From Plantago ovata (Eukaryota > Streptophyta > Magnoliopsida > Lamiales > Plantaginaceae), in contig CM051457.1 of NCBI GenBank assembly GCA_028274465.1, forward strand, positions 69,042,496 to 69,106,495: a stretch of 64,000 nt of DNA, read 5' to 3'. This document shows positions 1 to 12,769 of the stretch, in pieces (position 1 is the first letter of the stretch; every line of letters begins with the position of its first letter). The position numbers and the translations under genes were made by a program. The notes below the pieces were generated by a model. That model was not told the origin of the DNA. It was given only the letters and a program-made list of their open reading frames with translations, and made no database searches.

Positions 1-447
1 CAGCCATGACTTGGCTCTGTCGTCAAGTCCCATAGCAAAAACCTTCATCCTCAACTCATCCGTTGTTATGTCAGCTCCGGGTCGTGGGAGTTGGTTGACG
101 AAATCATCGATATCGTGCAAGTACCCCATCACATCTTCCCTTGATAAGCCATAGAACCTCGGAAGTTGTTGGAATGTGTGGTTCTTAATTTCCAGATCTC
201 GGGTTGCAGGTGAAAGAACAATCGCCGGTCCCCTCATACGATCCTTGGTGGGTTGTACCCATGCCTTCAGTGGTCTAACTTCTACCATTCCGTCGATTTC
301 CTTGAAGAGACTAAGTAGAGAGAAATCGGTTTCCTCTATTTCCTCTAGTGCGCGCCTTTCAAGTAGTCGCCTTCTTTGGTGGTAGACTCTATCGATCTCA
401 GCAATTGAATCAGCAAGCGGTGTTCCTGCAGAACGTGTATGCGGCAT
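1..447 (-). CDS. Athila-like Ty3/gypsy gag, N-terminal part (runs off the left edge)
   Basis: This minus-strand reading frame opens with ATG at 447 (protein start MPHTRSAGTPLAD) and stays open to base 1, giving 149 codons. The visible part has a basic, Glu-rich N-terminus, a segment like the gypsy gag core (QQLPRFYGLSREDVMGYL) and ends at DDRAKSWL, the usual end of the retrotransposon gag (PF03732-type) core. Gag forms the virus-like particle that packages element RNA in the cytoplasm. The frame lies about 150 bases downstream, in element orientation, of a tRNA-Asp-type primer-binding site and a 5' LTR, which is normal gag placement. No stop is visible, so this copy may be fairly young. Assignment to Athila rests on the PBS type and long LTR and is an inference. 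Pol should lie beyond the left edge. Confidence 0.8.
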   Translation of the reverse strand, partial: MPHTRSAGTPLADSIAEIDRVYHQRRRLLERRALEEIEETDFSLLSLFKEIDGMVEVRPLKAWVQPTKDRMRGPAIVLSPATRDLEIKNHTFQQLPRFYGLSREDVMGYLHDIDDFVNQLPRPGADITTDELRMKVFAMGLDDRAKSWL

Positions 448-594
448 ACACAATCTGAAACAAACTAGGAAAGGTGATTAGAAACAAACTAGGAAAGCAG
501 TATTAGAGAGAGATTAAAAAGGAAAACTAAAACTAATAGAATTAGGAATCTAAAGCTGTGAATATAAACAAATTAAATAGAAAAAAGGAGTATA

Positions 595-613
595 GTCCCC
601 GGCAACGGTGCCA
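595..613 (-). other. Primer-binding site (tRNA-Asp type) of the Athila-like element
   Basis: On the minus strand the bases just after the LTR read TGGCACCGTTGCCGGGGAC. This is close to the 3' end complement used by Athila elements (tRNA-Asp), with one G-to-A change early in the match. Two bases separate it from the LTR end at 617. Confidence 0.8.
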
Positions 614-616
614 ATT

Positions 617-1866
617 TGATGAACGCGGATTTGTCGGTTCCGATTCAGCAAATAATATTTGTAATTAGCCAAAGGCAATCCACAACTACAACGAAAACCG
701 TAGTGTAGTAGTAGAATGACTCGAGTGTCGTTCTCTCAGGACTATAACTAACTTTATCTATTTAACAAGAAAATATAAAACAGTAGATAAATAGCAATAG
801 GGGTTTCTAGCAGATAATGGAGATTGGTGATAGTATGGTCCTTCTTAGCATAATGGGTCGATAATCATGCATAAATTCCTCGGTCTTGCATAGAGATCTT
901 TGAATCAATCTAGTGTCATGTTGCAAGTATTAAGCACTACGAAGATAATCTGGTCTGACTAGTCAATCACGATTGTCCTAATGTGTTCCGTAATTATTCA
1001 ACACTACGAAGATAATTGGTCTGATGGTCGACTAGTGTCCAATTGTGCATAATAATCAATACAACATACGAGAATTTTGGTTACAACTGATCAACGAAAT
1101 AAAGCAATGACACGGAGTATAATGCGCGATATAGCCATTAGCATGATTATCTTCCCTCGCTAAGAATTCACATACTACCACCAATGATAAGTTTAGCTAC
1201 TCATATTATGCATGCAATCAACAGAAATCATAGAAGAAAACATATTGAAAGATAAATAAAATAAGTAGATAAAACTGTAAGATACAAAGTTACCGAAGGT
1301 TGTCAATCTCCGGATGATTGCGGTCCTACAAGCTCCAATCTGCTATGAAAAAGTATCCCCTAAGCTACGGAACTCCCAGGACAGGCCCCGGGAAGTTCCT
1401 ACCTAAAACTATAGAGAGAGGTGAGAAAGTAGGCTTGGAAAGATATGATTTTCGGAGAAAAACTGAGCTCTATATATAGGCCCCGAAATATCTCTGGGGC
1501 GGTTCGCCCCCCAGCTTTTTCGCGGAATTCCGCGTTTTTCGACGCGGATTTGGATTTTTTCACCTTTTCGGACTCGGTTTCAGACTTCTAATGGCCTTCT
1601 AACCTCCAGATTCGACCCCTAGACTCCAAATCCTATCCGGAAACCTTCAGATACTCCAAATAGGCTTCTGGAACACCAATTCCTTGTCAACTTTAATATA
1701 TTTGCCCAGAAATCCCCGAATTTCAACCAAAACCTGTAAAATAAAATCTAAAGGGAAACGTGACACTATTCTAATAAAATGTACTAAAATATAGCTAAAT
1801 TAACATAGAGGATAGGTAAAATAGGTGAAAAAGACTCGAATGAAAGTGTAAAATACACATTCATCA
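617..1866 (-). mobile_element. 5' LTR of the Athila-like Ty3/gypsy element
   Basis: This 1,250-bp LTR has inverted termini TGATGAA and TTCATCA. The PBS follows at its low-coordinate end, so the element points left. At its other edge it abuts AATTC of a SIRE-like LTR (1867 onward), which in copy B continues upstream without interruption. The Athila element therefore inserted into that older LTR, and AATTC is a candidate target duplication whose partner lies outside the window. It is visibly related to the solo LTR at 14892-16508: same ends, and shared blocks such as TAGAATAGTGTCACGTTTCC. Confidence 0.85.
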
Positions 1867-2419
1867 AAATTCAGGGGGAATTAATCAAGCATTGTGTTGC
1901 TGATTATAAGTCCCAAGTTCGGTGGAGAACAAGGTTATAGTTCTCTAGTTAGGTTGGAAACGAAGCAAGTGTGCTTTGGTTTCTGAAGAATCATTATAGA
2001 TAGGAGTTGTAAGGAACCTCAATGTTATTTTAGTGGATTCAGTCCTAGAAAGGACAAAGTGGATTAGTTGAGAGATTACGCCACTCTCAGATACCACTAT
2101 AAAAGTGTTTGTGTGATTTATTTTACCGCATTTAGTTTTCAGCAAGCTTTACTTATTGTACACTGCCACTCTGCTCACTTGCTGAAACTAGCACTCTCTG
2201 AAAAGCACTTATTGTATAAAGACTTCCGCACTCTGTTTTTGCAAAGTACCAGTAAACTCGTTACTGAAAAGTAACTAGTACTTGATGAGAAAGTTAAGTA
2301 CCAGCAAACTCATTACTGAAAAGTAATAAGCAATTGCTGAGAAAGTTTTTAAACGACGAAAGTTTGAAAAGACTATTCACCCCCCTCTACTCTTTTCTTG
2401 TTGTTTAAAGGGACCAACA
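1867..2419 (+). repeat. SIRE/Maximus-like copia LTR, 3' part (copy A)
   Basis: This is nearly identical to 17311-17863 and 12847-13399. It holds a TATA-like CCACTATAAAAG, repeated ACTGAAAAGTAA motifs, and the U5 end ATTCACCCC..GGGACCAACA, which resembles the LTR ends of SIRE-type copia elements. It is cut on the left by the Athila LTR. No tRNA-Met PBS follows. Instead the same flank (GAGTCGATC...) follows as after copy B, so A and B derive from one locus by duplication. Confidence 0.75.
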
Positions 2420-2630
2420 GAGTCGATCATCAAGCTACTGAAACCAACTATTGTATGTAGCCAACATTCAAGCACCTAGACCACAAACAACATGAATAGT
2501 CTATAGCTTGTACAAAATCAAATGCGCTTGTACAAAATCAAATGCGCACATATACATTCACACCAGCATAAAACAAGCTATATATAGGAGTCCCTCACGG
2601 TGTATTTGTGGGTGATAAATTAGTTACTTA
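2420..2630 (+). repeat. Duplicated non-coding flank, copy A, first part
   Basis: This matches 17864-18054 at high identity, apart from a short local duplication of CTTGTACAAAATCAAATGCG near 2511-2545. I see no coding potential. It is interrupted by copia-1 at the target site ACTTA (2626-2630) and resumes at 8486. Confidence 0.8.
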
Positions 2631-3022
2631 TGTTAATTATTTTGGCCCATTAGTTGTTGGCCCAATTAAACAAGTCCATTTTCCCGAAGCCCAACACTAC
2701 CATCAAACCCTAGTCTCCTTATAACACCAATGTGTGGTGTATATTCCAGTGAGCAGAATATACGTGAAGTCCCTCTCATTAGTTGAGATCTCGCTCCACC
2801 ATATACTACTACCCATTTGAGACTTGAACAGAGAAACCTTGAAGCAAACTTTGTGTATCTTCTCCTTCTCTCTTCCTCTCATCTGTGTCCCTTGGTGGGT
2901 GTGTTGGGCTTGTGATGGTAGACATCTTTGTGTCTTGGTGGTGCACTTGATTGGATAGGTTAACCGGGCTAAAGAAATTGCTGAGCCGACGACGAATTAT
3001 TGATCTTGTTTTATACCTTACA
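2631..3022 (+). repeat. copia-1 5' LTR
   Basis: It starts TGTTAATTATTTTGG and ends TTTTATACCTTACA. The 3' LTR copy lies at 8092-8485. No strong TATA box stands out. Confidence 0.95.
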
Positions 3023-3023
3023 G

Positions 3024-3035
3024 TGGAACCAGAGC
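3024..3035 (+). other. copia-1 primer-binding site (degenerate tRNA-iMet)
   Basis: TGGAACCAGAGC stands where copia elements carry TGGTATCAGAGC, one base after the LTR. Two bases are altered. Confidence 0.8.
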
Positions 3036-3682
3036 TTGGTTCGTTGTTAATTCGTCTTAGTTCGTGTTCGTGGCTGATTTGGGTTTGTCCCAAATTCGCT
3101 TGGGTGTTGCAGATCTGTTCGTTGAGGCTGTGTTGTGCTGCTCGCGTGTAGTACGTTGTCGTTCTGTACTGGGAGGCCAAATTGATCGACATAGTTCCAG
3201 TCGGATCGTGCTCTGTCTCCTATTCAGATCGCTGCTCTGTTTCGTCTACTGTCTTGCTCTGTTTTTTTTTCTCTCCAATTTTTTTCTATCCAGCGCGCTG
3301 CTTCTTGAGCGGCTTGTTGCTGTCTGGCGTGGATTGCTGCAAATCTGGGTTCAGTTTGTTTTTCGTGACATTTTGGTGTTACTGCTGCTGTTAGCATTTG
3401 TTGCTGTCCAGATCGAGTTTTGGAGGTCTACTACGTGTCTACCTCTACATATCTTATTCTTAATCTTCTGCTTCCGCTCGCGTACTCCGGCTACGCCAAG
3501 TAAGTCTAAATTTTAAGTTAGAAAATTTAGCTCAGGTAAATTGGCTTAACCATCTTAGTGACCGGGTGCCCCGGTATAGGTTGGGGCCGTGCTGTTTATT
3601 TTCTGTTAGTCCGGATGTTCCGGCTGGTTATTTGATTGCATCATAATTTTCTGTGGCATTGTTTTTTGTTTTTTCTGTTATT

Positions 3683-6600
3683 ATGGCTTCCATTATGTAT
3701 GGCATAATTCCATTTAATGGTAAAAATAATTTTGATGTTTGGGGACAGAAAGTTAAGTGTGCTCTACCGCAACAGAAATGTTATAAAGCAATTACTGGAA
3801 AATATTCAGCTATTGATGATGAGGAGAAACAATTTGATATGAATGAATTGGCATGCTCTACTATTTATTTGTATCTTTCTGACTCTGTGATTAGGAAGGT
3901 TGGAATTCTTGAATCTGCTAAAGAGCTTTGGAATAAACTTGTTGAAATGTACACTGATACCTCTTTGCCTGGAAAGATGCTTTGAAAGATTCTTTAGGTT
4001 TAAACTTGATTTAACTAAGGATATTGATTGGAATCTTGATGTGTTCACTAAGTTGGTACAAGATATTAAGATGTCTGGTGATGAGCATATAGATGAATAC
4101 ACGCCTATTATTTTGTTGAATGCTATTCCTGATTCATACAATGATGTTAAATTTTCTATTAAGTATGGTAGAGATAATATTACTCTTGAAATTGTTGTGA
4201 ATGGCTTGAAAAACAAAGAACTTGATTTGCTACAAAATAAAGGTTGTGCTAGTTCTTCTAGAGATTCTGGTGAGGTTATGCATGTGAGGGGTAGGTCTCA
4301 AACTAGGAGTGAACACCAAAAGCATGATAACAATGGTAAGAAACATTTTGTGCAAGCAAAAAGGAGGTCTAAGTCTAGGAAAAGAAAGTGTTACAATTTT
4401 GGTGATCCGAATCACTTTATTAAAGATTGTCCCAAAAAGGTTAATGCGCATGCTAATGTGGCTATTCATGATATGGGTGATGTTTTGATGCTATGTGATC
4501 ATGGTTATGTGAACTCTGTGACCTCTTTGTCTGAACATGAGTGGTTAATTGATTCTGGTTGCACCTTCCACATGTCTCCTTTTAGAAATTTGTTTTCTAA
4601 TTAGCAATGTCTTTAGCAAATGAGAAATAGTGCAATGTCTTAGGAACTGGTGATGTATGTCTTAAGTTTTCTTCTGGCTCTATGTTTACTTTGAAGAATG
4701 TGAGACATGTTCCTGATTTGCGCTATAATTTGCTTTCTTGTGCTGATCTTGAGGATGATGGTTTGGAGGGAAAGTGGGGAAATGGGACTATGAAAATCTT
4801 GAAGGGTTCTCTTGTTTTGTTTAAGGCTGAAAAGAAAAATAACTTGTATGTTTGTCGTGCTGAACCTGTTCTTGGCTATGTGAATGTTTTGAAAGATGAT
4901 AAATCTGTGTTATGGCAAAATAGGTTAGGACATATGAGTAATAAAGGTCTTGACATTATGCATAGGAGTGGTCATTTTGGTAATGATTGTGTGACTTCTG
5001 TGCAATTTTGTGAATCATGTGTTTTAGGTAAACAACACAAGATTAAGTTTCCTGTTTCCTCTTACCCCAATATGACTAAGTGTTCTGATGTGCTTGAATA
5101 AGTTCATGCTGATGTGTGGGGTCCTGCTAGTGTCTCTACTCATGGAGGGAAGCACTATTTCTTGTCTTTGATTGATGACTTTTCCCGAAAAGTTTGGGTC
5201 TGTCTGCTAGAATGAAAATCTGATGTTTTTGATAAGTTTAAAAACTGGAAGGTTCTTGTTGAGAAACAATCAGGAAAGAAAATTAAAGTGCTTAGAACTG
5301 ATAATGGTCTTGAGTTTTGCAATAAGGAACTTGATGGTTTATGTGTTGCTTTTGGTATTAAGCGTCATAGAACTGTTCCTTACACCCCGCAACAAAATGG
5401 TGTTGTTGAAAGAATAAATAGAACTCTTATAGAGAAAGTGAGGTGTTTGTTGGCCTCATCTGGGCTCTCTAAGAAGTTTTGGGGTGAAGCTTTATGTGCT
5501 GCGACTTATCTCATAAATAGGTCGCCTTCTGTTCCCTTAGGAGGGAAATGCCCAGAAGTTGTTTTCACTGGAAAACCACTTGATTTGTCTAATGTGAAAG
5601 TATTTGGTTGTGCTGCATATGTTCATCAAAAGGGTGATAAACTTGATCCTAGGTCTAAGAAATGTATTTTCTTGGGTTATCCTGAAGGGGTTAAGGGTTA
5701 TAGATTGTGGAATAGAAATGAACCTGGCTGTAAAGTTGTGATAAGTAGAGATGTGATATTCAATGAGACTGAATTTCCTTTCTTATATGTGCCTTTGACT
5801 GTTTCTGGTTCCAAATCTGATGGTGCTTCCATTAAGGTGGAGCACATGCCTGCTAATTTCCCTGTTAAGCATGATGAAAATTCTCTTGATATACCTAATG
5901 TGTTAGATGAAAATAATGTGCAAAATGAACATAATGTGCTAGATGAGCATGATGTGTTAGCTGAGCATGAGTTGTCTAATGGAAATGTGCATGAGAATGA
6001 GTTGCCTAATGAAAATGTGCATGATTTGCCAAATGAGCATGATGAACATGAATTGCATGACTATGCCCTTACTAGGGATAGAGTAAAGAGAGTTCCTAAG
6101 AAAAATCCAAATATTTTCAATAATGACTTTGTGAGCAATATTTCTGATTTTGCCTTCAATGCGTTTGAATCTCTTGCTTGCAATGAACCGAAAACTTATG
6201 ATGAAGCTTTGAAATCTAAACAATCTGATAAGTGGCGTGTGGCTATGAAAAATGAGATGGACTCCTTACGTGTCAATGAAACTTGGGTTCTTGTTCCTAA
6301 ACCTGATAACTGTTCTATTGTGGAATGTAAGTGGTTGTTTAAGGTTAAGGAAGAGTCTGAAAATGTTAGATTTAAAGCTAGGCTTGTAGCTAAGGGATTT
6401 ACTCAAAAGGAGGGAATAGACTATGTTGAAATCTTTGCTCCTGTTGTTAAATTCACTACTGTTAGGATGATACTTGCTTTAGTTGCACATTTTGATTGGG
6501 AAATGAAACAAATGGATGTGACTACTGCTTTCTTGCATGGTGAACTTGACAAGGTGATTTATATGAAACAACCTGAGGGATTTGTAGATCCCAAGAAGCG

Positions 6601-7741
6601 TGATTATGTGTGTCTGTTGAAAAAGTGTTTGTATGGTCTTAAACAGTCACCTAGGCAATGGAACATAAGATTTGACAAGTGCATGCAATCTTTGGAATTT
6701 GTCAAAAGTCATTCTGATCCTTACTTGTATTTTAAGAATACTGCTTCTGTGCCTTTGTTTCTATTGATCTATGTGGATGATATGTTAATCATCAGTCCTT
6801 GCTTGAAGTCTATTGCGCATGGGCAAAAGTGTCTTTGTGAAAACTTTGCTATGAAAGACTTAGGAGATGCAAAAAGGATTCTTGGCATAAACATTGTTAA
6901 GGATAGAAATAAATCTACTCTTGTGTTAAATCAGAATTCATATGTTGAAAAGATTTTGAGTAAATTTAACATGTTGTCTGCTGATCCTACTGATGCGCCT
7001 CTTGCTTCCCACTTTGTGTTAAGTAAGTATCAGTCCCCCAAGACTGATTCTGAAATGAATGGTATGAAGAAGGTGCCTTATGCAAATGCTATAGGTTCAG
7101 TTATGTACCTCATGGTTAGTTCTAGACCTGATCTTGCTTACCCTATGAGTTGTTTAAGCAAATATATGTCTAATCCTGGTATGCCTCATTGGAATGCTTT
7201 GAAGTGGCTTTTGAGATATTTGATATCATCTGTGAATTTTGGCTTGACTTTCTCTAAGTGCTCTGAAGGTGTGAAACTTGTTGGCTATGATGATTCTAAT
7301 TATGCTAAAGATAGTGATAATGGTAAATCCACCACTTCCGATGTGTTTACCTTCTGTGGTTCGTGCATTAGTTGGAAATCTCAATTACAACCTATTGTTT
7401 CCATATCTACTACTGAATCCGAGTATATTTCTCTTACTGAAGCTTTCAAAGAAGCTATGTGGTTAAAGGGTCTTGTGTCTGAAATTGGTTTTCTTGAACA
7501 AGATGTGGTTGTGTTTTCTAATAGTCAATCTGCTATTCACCTTTGTAAGAACCCTGTGTTTCATGATAGGACTAAGCATATAAATGTTAGGTTCCATTTC
7601 ATTCGTGATATAGTTGAAAAGGGTATTATTAAGTTGGCCAAGGTTGCTTCTCAGTTTAATCCTGCTGATATGGGTACTAAGTGTTTGCCTGTTAATAAAC
7701 TTTTGTCGTGTCAGAGGATGTTAAACTTTGATATTAGATGA
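3683..7741 (+). pseudogene. copia-1 gag-pol polyprotein, broken
   Basis: The ATG at 3683 (MASIMYG) opens a copia gag (FNGKNNFDVWGQKV). A frameshift near 3980 moves it to a second frame. The zinc knuckle at about 4388-4430 reads CYNFGDPNHFIKDC, so the second Cys of CCHC is Phe. The protease site DSGCTFHMS lies at about 4551. A stop and frameshift near 4602 and a TAG near 4630 follow. The pre-integrase region (LWQNRLGHMS) ends at a TAA at 5099-5101, and a TGA occurs near 5212. From 5288 the frame is open for 817 codons: integrase core residues (TDNG, VERINRT), reverse transcriptase with YVDD (about 6770), and RNase H (TTESEYISL, about 7411) up to TGA 7739. Product if intact: particle protein plus replication and integration enzymes. 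Confidence 0.95.
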
Positions 7742-8091
7742 TTTCTTTTTGTATGTGTTATCTCACATGTCATACTTTGTGTTTTCTATGCGTGATAGAC
7801 ATCTTTGTGGTTGCATTACGTGCTTTGTGTATGTTATGCTTATATATGTCTTTGTGGTTGCATTGCATGCTTTGTGTGTTGCTTTGCATGGTAATTGCCT
7901 ACTTGCTTTGTATGCTTTGTGTGTACGGCCCCCCTGGTTATTACCCATTGATCTTTGTGATCATAGAGTTTTCTTTGTGGATACTCAAACTTCCACTTGC
8001 ATTTTCTTTGTGAACTTGTAGGTGGGTCGGCGATGATGAGTCCTCCGGTTCCTACGTCCTTAGTGCACCATCGTGGGCCAAAGGTGGAGAT
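7742..8091 (+). other. copia-1 3' untranslated region and polypurine tract
   Basis: Non-coding. It contains four or five imperfect copies of a TGCTTTGTGTG motif between 7790 and 7925. The purine-rich AAAGGTGGAGAT (about 8080-8091) just before the 3' LTR is the likely plus-strand primer site. Confidence 0.7.
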
Positions 8092-8485
8092 TGTTAATTA
8101 TGTTGGCCCATTAGTTGTTGGCCCAATTAAACAAGTCCATTTGCCCCAAGCCCAATACTACCATCAAACCCTAGCCTCCTTATAACACCAATGTGTGGTG
8201 TATATTCCAGTGAGCAGAATATACGTGAAGTCCCTCTCATTAGTTGAGATCTCGCTCCACCATATACTACTAGCCGTCTGAGACTTGAACAGAGAAACCT
8301 TGAAGCAAACTTTGTGTATCTTCTCCTTCTCTCTTCCTCTCATCTTTGTGTCCCTTGGTGGGTGTGTTGGGCTTGTGTTGGTAGACATCTTTGTGTCCTG
8401 GTGGTGCAGTTGATTGGATAGGTTAACCGGGCTAAAGGAATTGCTGAGCCGACGCCGAATTATTGATCTTATTTTATACCTTACA
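8092..8485 (+). repeat. copia-1 3' LTR
   Basis: 394 bp with the same ends as the 5' LTR, followed directly by the target duplication ACTTA at 8486-8490. Confidence 0.95.
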
Positions 8486-10289
8486 ACTTAAGTAACAAAT
8501 CTTGCCATAATAGTCACTCACACTCCAGGAAGTGCCTTGTAGGGGTCAATGAGAAATCATTAGTGCATCAATGACACTGCAATTAATCACACTCACTATA
8601 AACCTCAATGGATGATAGGCTATAGATAATGACAGACCTCGTGCGATATGCTCGAACTATGGTGTGTAGACTCCGCCTCACACAGATCACAATTACTTGG
8701 GTAAAGAAACATGGAGAGAAGAGAATTTGCTAGCACGATTTTACATCATGAATCAAATCAATCAAAGTAGCAAAATAAATGTACTAAACACTCCCCAAAA
8801 CTACCCTTGAATTTGCAATCAATCAACTTCGAAAACATGTATACTCTAGCAATAATATAGCAATGACTTTGAGTCAACTTCTCTATTTTCTCAACAAAAT
8901 ACTGCAAGAAAACACAAGACATAAAGACCTCGCTACTGCAATTTCTCTTTTTTTCTTTTTTTTTTCTTTTCTCAAACTCCTTTTTGCAAGTATGTCTCTT
9001 AAAAAATATCAAGAATCCGCATATCTTTTTGTAGGCTTATAGTTACTTCTATCCTCACATGCAAATGACAAGTTTGTTGAAGTGCCATGTCAATTTTGGA
9101 AAGCATCCATGTTCGAATGTCTACAAATCTCGATGTGGGGTTAGGACCATACCTCCGAGTTTTTTTTTTTTTTTCCTTTTTTTTTAGAAGTGCCTTAAGA
9201 CAAACTGATAATCCCAATGCGTATATACAAAGGATAATATCACATAAAACAAATAAAAGAAACTTCCAAAACCCCCTCCCCTAAACTTATTTGACAGAAT
9301 AAGTTTGTATTACAAAATCACACAATCCTCACATTAGCTCTAATGAGAAATCAAATAGTCCGCTACCAAGGATAAGGGTGTAGAAAATGATTTTTTTTTC
9401 TCTCGAAAAGTTGTCGGGGTGGTTTCATACTTTCAATCAACTCTTACATTTTTGCCAAGTGTTAAACGCAAGGAGTTAGACATGTATGATTTTAGCTTTA
9501 AACTTTGTTCAGGTATCTTTCATTGAAAATGTCAACATGATAGTAGAAAATTGACACTTCTTAAATTTATTGACAATTATAAATTAAAGAATTTGATGAG
9601 GGGTAAAATAAAACTTCTCTAGGGTATGTATCTGACCTCTCCTCTTTTCTTTTTTCTTTTTGAAAAAGCCAAATATTATTAATATATAATAAATAAGTTA
9701 CATAATATATAAGAGAAAAAGTGCATAAGATGTGCACAAAGGAACACACCCAAAAATCGGAGTTAATGATTGTATAGCTTCGAATCGTCAACTACTACAA
9801 AAGCGAGATTTAATAGCTCATCCGTACCGCCTATCACTCAGAAAAAACATAAATAATCTTGAGTGCAAGCGGATCAAATGCTCCAGAGGTAGAGGTAGAT
9901 AGTATAAAAGCGGATCTACTACCAGCTAAAATCATGGAATGCACTAATGAATACTAAGTAGCACGTGTCCGAGGAACCACTTTACCTATAAATACCGGGA
10001 TCAATTAATCAGGCCAGCCTTCCTCCATCCCGACTCTTTCAATACTTTTACATCGGAGCCTTATACAAACGTCCTCCAACTTTACTCATACAACCACAGG
10101 TTGGAATAATCCTCCTAACCATCTCACTTGTTGTTACATAAGATCCCCACATTACAAATTACCCTTGAATTAGTGAAGATTAATCCTCCATTAGCTAGCC
10201 TATGCCTAAGGGTACGAAACTTGGGGTGCATCTTCATCACAATCGACCTAATAGTTTTTAAAAAAATTTAAACATTATTTTATAGGTGA
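8486..10289 (+). repeat. Duplicated non-coding flank, copy A, second part
   Basis: This matches 18050-19821 plus 29860-29925 at high identity. It is AT-rich and has long pyrimidine runs near 8940-8990 and 9160-9185. The stretch 9260-9300, read on the minus strand (TAAGTTTAGGGGAGGGGG), resembles the non-coding 3' region of some gypsy elements, so this may be a fragment of such an element in reverse. I see no credible ORF. Confidence 0.7.
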
Positions 10290-12769
10290 TGGGGGAGTTG
10301 GGGACCGTGAATGAGAGAGCCCCCAATTAACTGGAAGACATCTTGGATAAGGTATGTGGAAGCAAAGAGCTAAAGTTCAATGGCTTGCAGAAGGGGACAG
10401 AAATACCAAATTCTTTCACAATCAAGCTTCTAAGCGTGCCAGGATTAATGAAATAGCAGGCTTGAAGGATGAAGATGATACTCTCTGTAGCGATGAGGAG
10501 AGCATGGGAAGAATTGTGTCAGAATAATTCAGCAACATTTTCCGAAGCAGAAAGCCTACAAGTACAGAGATCGAGGATGTTGTTGGAACTATGGTAGCTA
10601 TGTAAATCAAGCTGTCAACCAGGAACTCACTCAACACTTCACTGCCTCTGAGGTAAAAAAAAGCCCTTTTTGACATGTATCCCTTAAAATCCCATGGTCT
10701 TGATGGTATGCCTGCACTCTTTTATCAGCGTTTTTGGCATGTTGTTGGTTCTAATGTTACTAAGTGTGTTCTGGATTTTCTGAATAACCATAATATTAAT
10801 CCTCAGTTAAATTATACACATGTAGTGCTTATACCAAAGTGTAAAAATCTTGAGTCTATTACCCAATTTCTCCCCATAAGCCTAAGTAATGTCCTGTTTA
10901 AAATTGCCTCAAAAGCCGTCACTAATCGCCTTAAGCCCCACATGAATGCTATTATCTCTGAAACTCAGTCTACTTTTGTACCTACCAGATTGATCACATA
11001 TAATGTTTTAATAGCTTACGAAATTAATCACTATATCAAGCAAAAGAATAAGGGCAAAGAAACTTTTATGGCTTTAAAGTTGGATATGAGTAAAGCGTAT
11101 GATCGTGTTGAGTGGCCGTTTTTGGAAAGAGTGTTAGAGAAACTTCGTTTTGCTAGATCTTTTATTGATTTAATTATGCTGAGTGTTAAAACAGTTTCTT
11201 ACTCCATAGTTCTTAATGGAGTACCACTTAACCCATTTCAGACGGAGAGGGGGATTCGCCAGGGGGATCCTCTTTCACCGTACTTGTTTCTTTTTTGTAC
11301 TGAGGCTTTTAGTGCTCTTATTCATAATATTGCGGAAGAGAGGGAGGTGTTGAAGGGCATTGCGGTTACGCCCACAACTCCGATCCAAGGATCTCTCACC
11401 TACTTTAATTTTTGTTGATGATACTCTTTTGTTTTGTAATGCTACTGCGGATTTTGATAGGGAGATTTCCTTGTTACTAGATAGATATGCTTTGGCATCT
11501 GGGAAGATTATTAATGTGGACAAATCGACGGAAATTTTTAGTAGAAATATGGGGGTGGAGTAGGTGGATGCGGTGAGGGATTTCTTACCCGTTAGAGTGG
11601 TGGACAAGCATGAAAAATATTTGTTGTTACGAACTGAAATGGATAGATCAAAAAAGGAAGTTTTTAGTTGGTTAAGGGATAGGTTGTGGAGTCGAGTGAA
11701 GGGGTATGGCCATAAGTCGCTATCTAGAGCAGGTAAGGAAGTCTTAATAAAGTCAGTGATTCAAACAATTCCTACTTATGTTATGGGGTGTTTTAAATTA
11801 CCTGGTTATCTTTTGAACGAGTTACATTCCATTGTGGCAAAGTTTTGGTGGGGGAATAGTAATGATAGAAAGATACATTGGGTTAAGTGGAATTTGCTTT
11901 GTAACAGTAAGTGAGATGGTGGCTTGGGGTTTCGAGACTTACACTCTTTTAATCTTGCAATGCTTGGAAAGAAAGTTTGGAGGGTCATTCAGTTTCCTAA
12001 TTCTCTTCTTAGTCGAGTCTTTAAAGCAAAGTACTTTCCTAGTTGTGATGTGTTAGATTCAGTCTCTGGATCCAATGCGTCCTACACGTGGAAGAGTATT
12101 AGTGCCTCTTTACCTCTTGTGACAGCTGGAGTTAGATGGAGAATAGGGAATGGAGAGAGTGTGAGTGTTTGGGATGATAATTGGCTACATCGTGATTTCA
12201 ACCTTAAACCTATAACTCCAGACCTTTATAATTTGGGAGCACTTAAAGATGCTGACTTGATTGACCCACAAGATTTCTCTTGGGATGTTGAAACTGTTCA
12301 CGAATATTTTTGGGAGCAGGAATCATCCAGTGTGCTACAGGTCCCTTTAGTTTCTCCCTTGACTGATGATTGAAGGATTTTGCACTATAATAATTTTGGA
12401 GTTTATATGGTGAAAAGTGCGTATCATTTAGCTCGTGACTTAAAGCAAAGGGAGTTGGAAGCATGTATAGGAGGGAGTAGTGGATTGAGTGCCCATAATT
12501 GGACTGGTTTTGGAGCATTGATTTGCCTAATAAAATAATAAAAAATTATTTGGCGATTGCTCCATAATGCGTTACCTGTGTTAATTTACAGAGGCGTGGC
12601 ATAGTCTGTGATTCTCTTTGTTTGCTTTGCGGCAACTCTCCAGAATCTTTGTTGCATGTGTTCAAGGAGTGTCATTTTGCCCGTTGTTTCTGGGCCCTTT
12701 CCAGCTTGCCTAATAATTTCGCTTACAGATTGTCATGACATCGGCAGTTGGTTTATTGTTGTCAAGAAA
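10290..12769 (+). pseudogene. LINE (plant L1-type) ORF2 fragment, copy A
   Basis: This is a 5'-truncated non-LTR retrotransposon. In order it shows the pre-RT motif WLAEGDRNTKFFH (about 10380), the reverse transcriptase core (LDMSKAYDRVEW near 11081; RQGDPLSP near 11258; FVDDTLLF near 11408, normally FADD), the thumb region (about 11600-11900), and a zf-RVT-like region up to about 12720. It is disrupted by stops (for example TAA in the SE/FSN segment near 10525, a TAG near 11562 and TGAs near 11913 and 12370) and by a frameshift just before the FVDD motif. Several lesions, including that frameshift and the TAA, recur in copy B, so the LINE was dead before it was duplicated. It lacks the RNase H end and poly(A) because a rearrangement cuts it near 12769. 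Confidence 0.9.

Larger units (their letters stand above)
2631..8485 (+). mobile_element. copia-1: complete but decayed Ty1/copia retrotransposon
   Basis: This 5,855-bp element has two LTRs (392 and 394 bp), a degenerate tRNA-iMet PBS, gag-pol in the copia order (gag, protease, integrase, reverse transcriptase, RNase H), and a purine-rich tract before the 3' LTR. The 5-bp target duplication ACTTA flanks it (2626-2630 and 8486-8490), and the empty site is preserved in copy B near 18050. By eye the LTRs differ at about 14 positions plus one 2-bp indel, so the insertion is old enough to have decayed but younger than the segmental duplication. It cannot move on its own because gag, protease and early integrase are interrupted. 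Confidence 0.95.

Noticed and set aside
2809..3192. ORFs inside the copia-1 LTR and leader
   Set aside because: They cover the LTR, whose second copy does not keep the same frame, and they have no family resemblance.
8486..10260. A host gene in the duplicated flank
   Set aside because: Frames are short, AT-rich and not conserved between copies A and B. No domain is seen.
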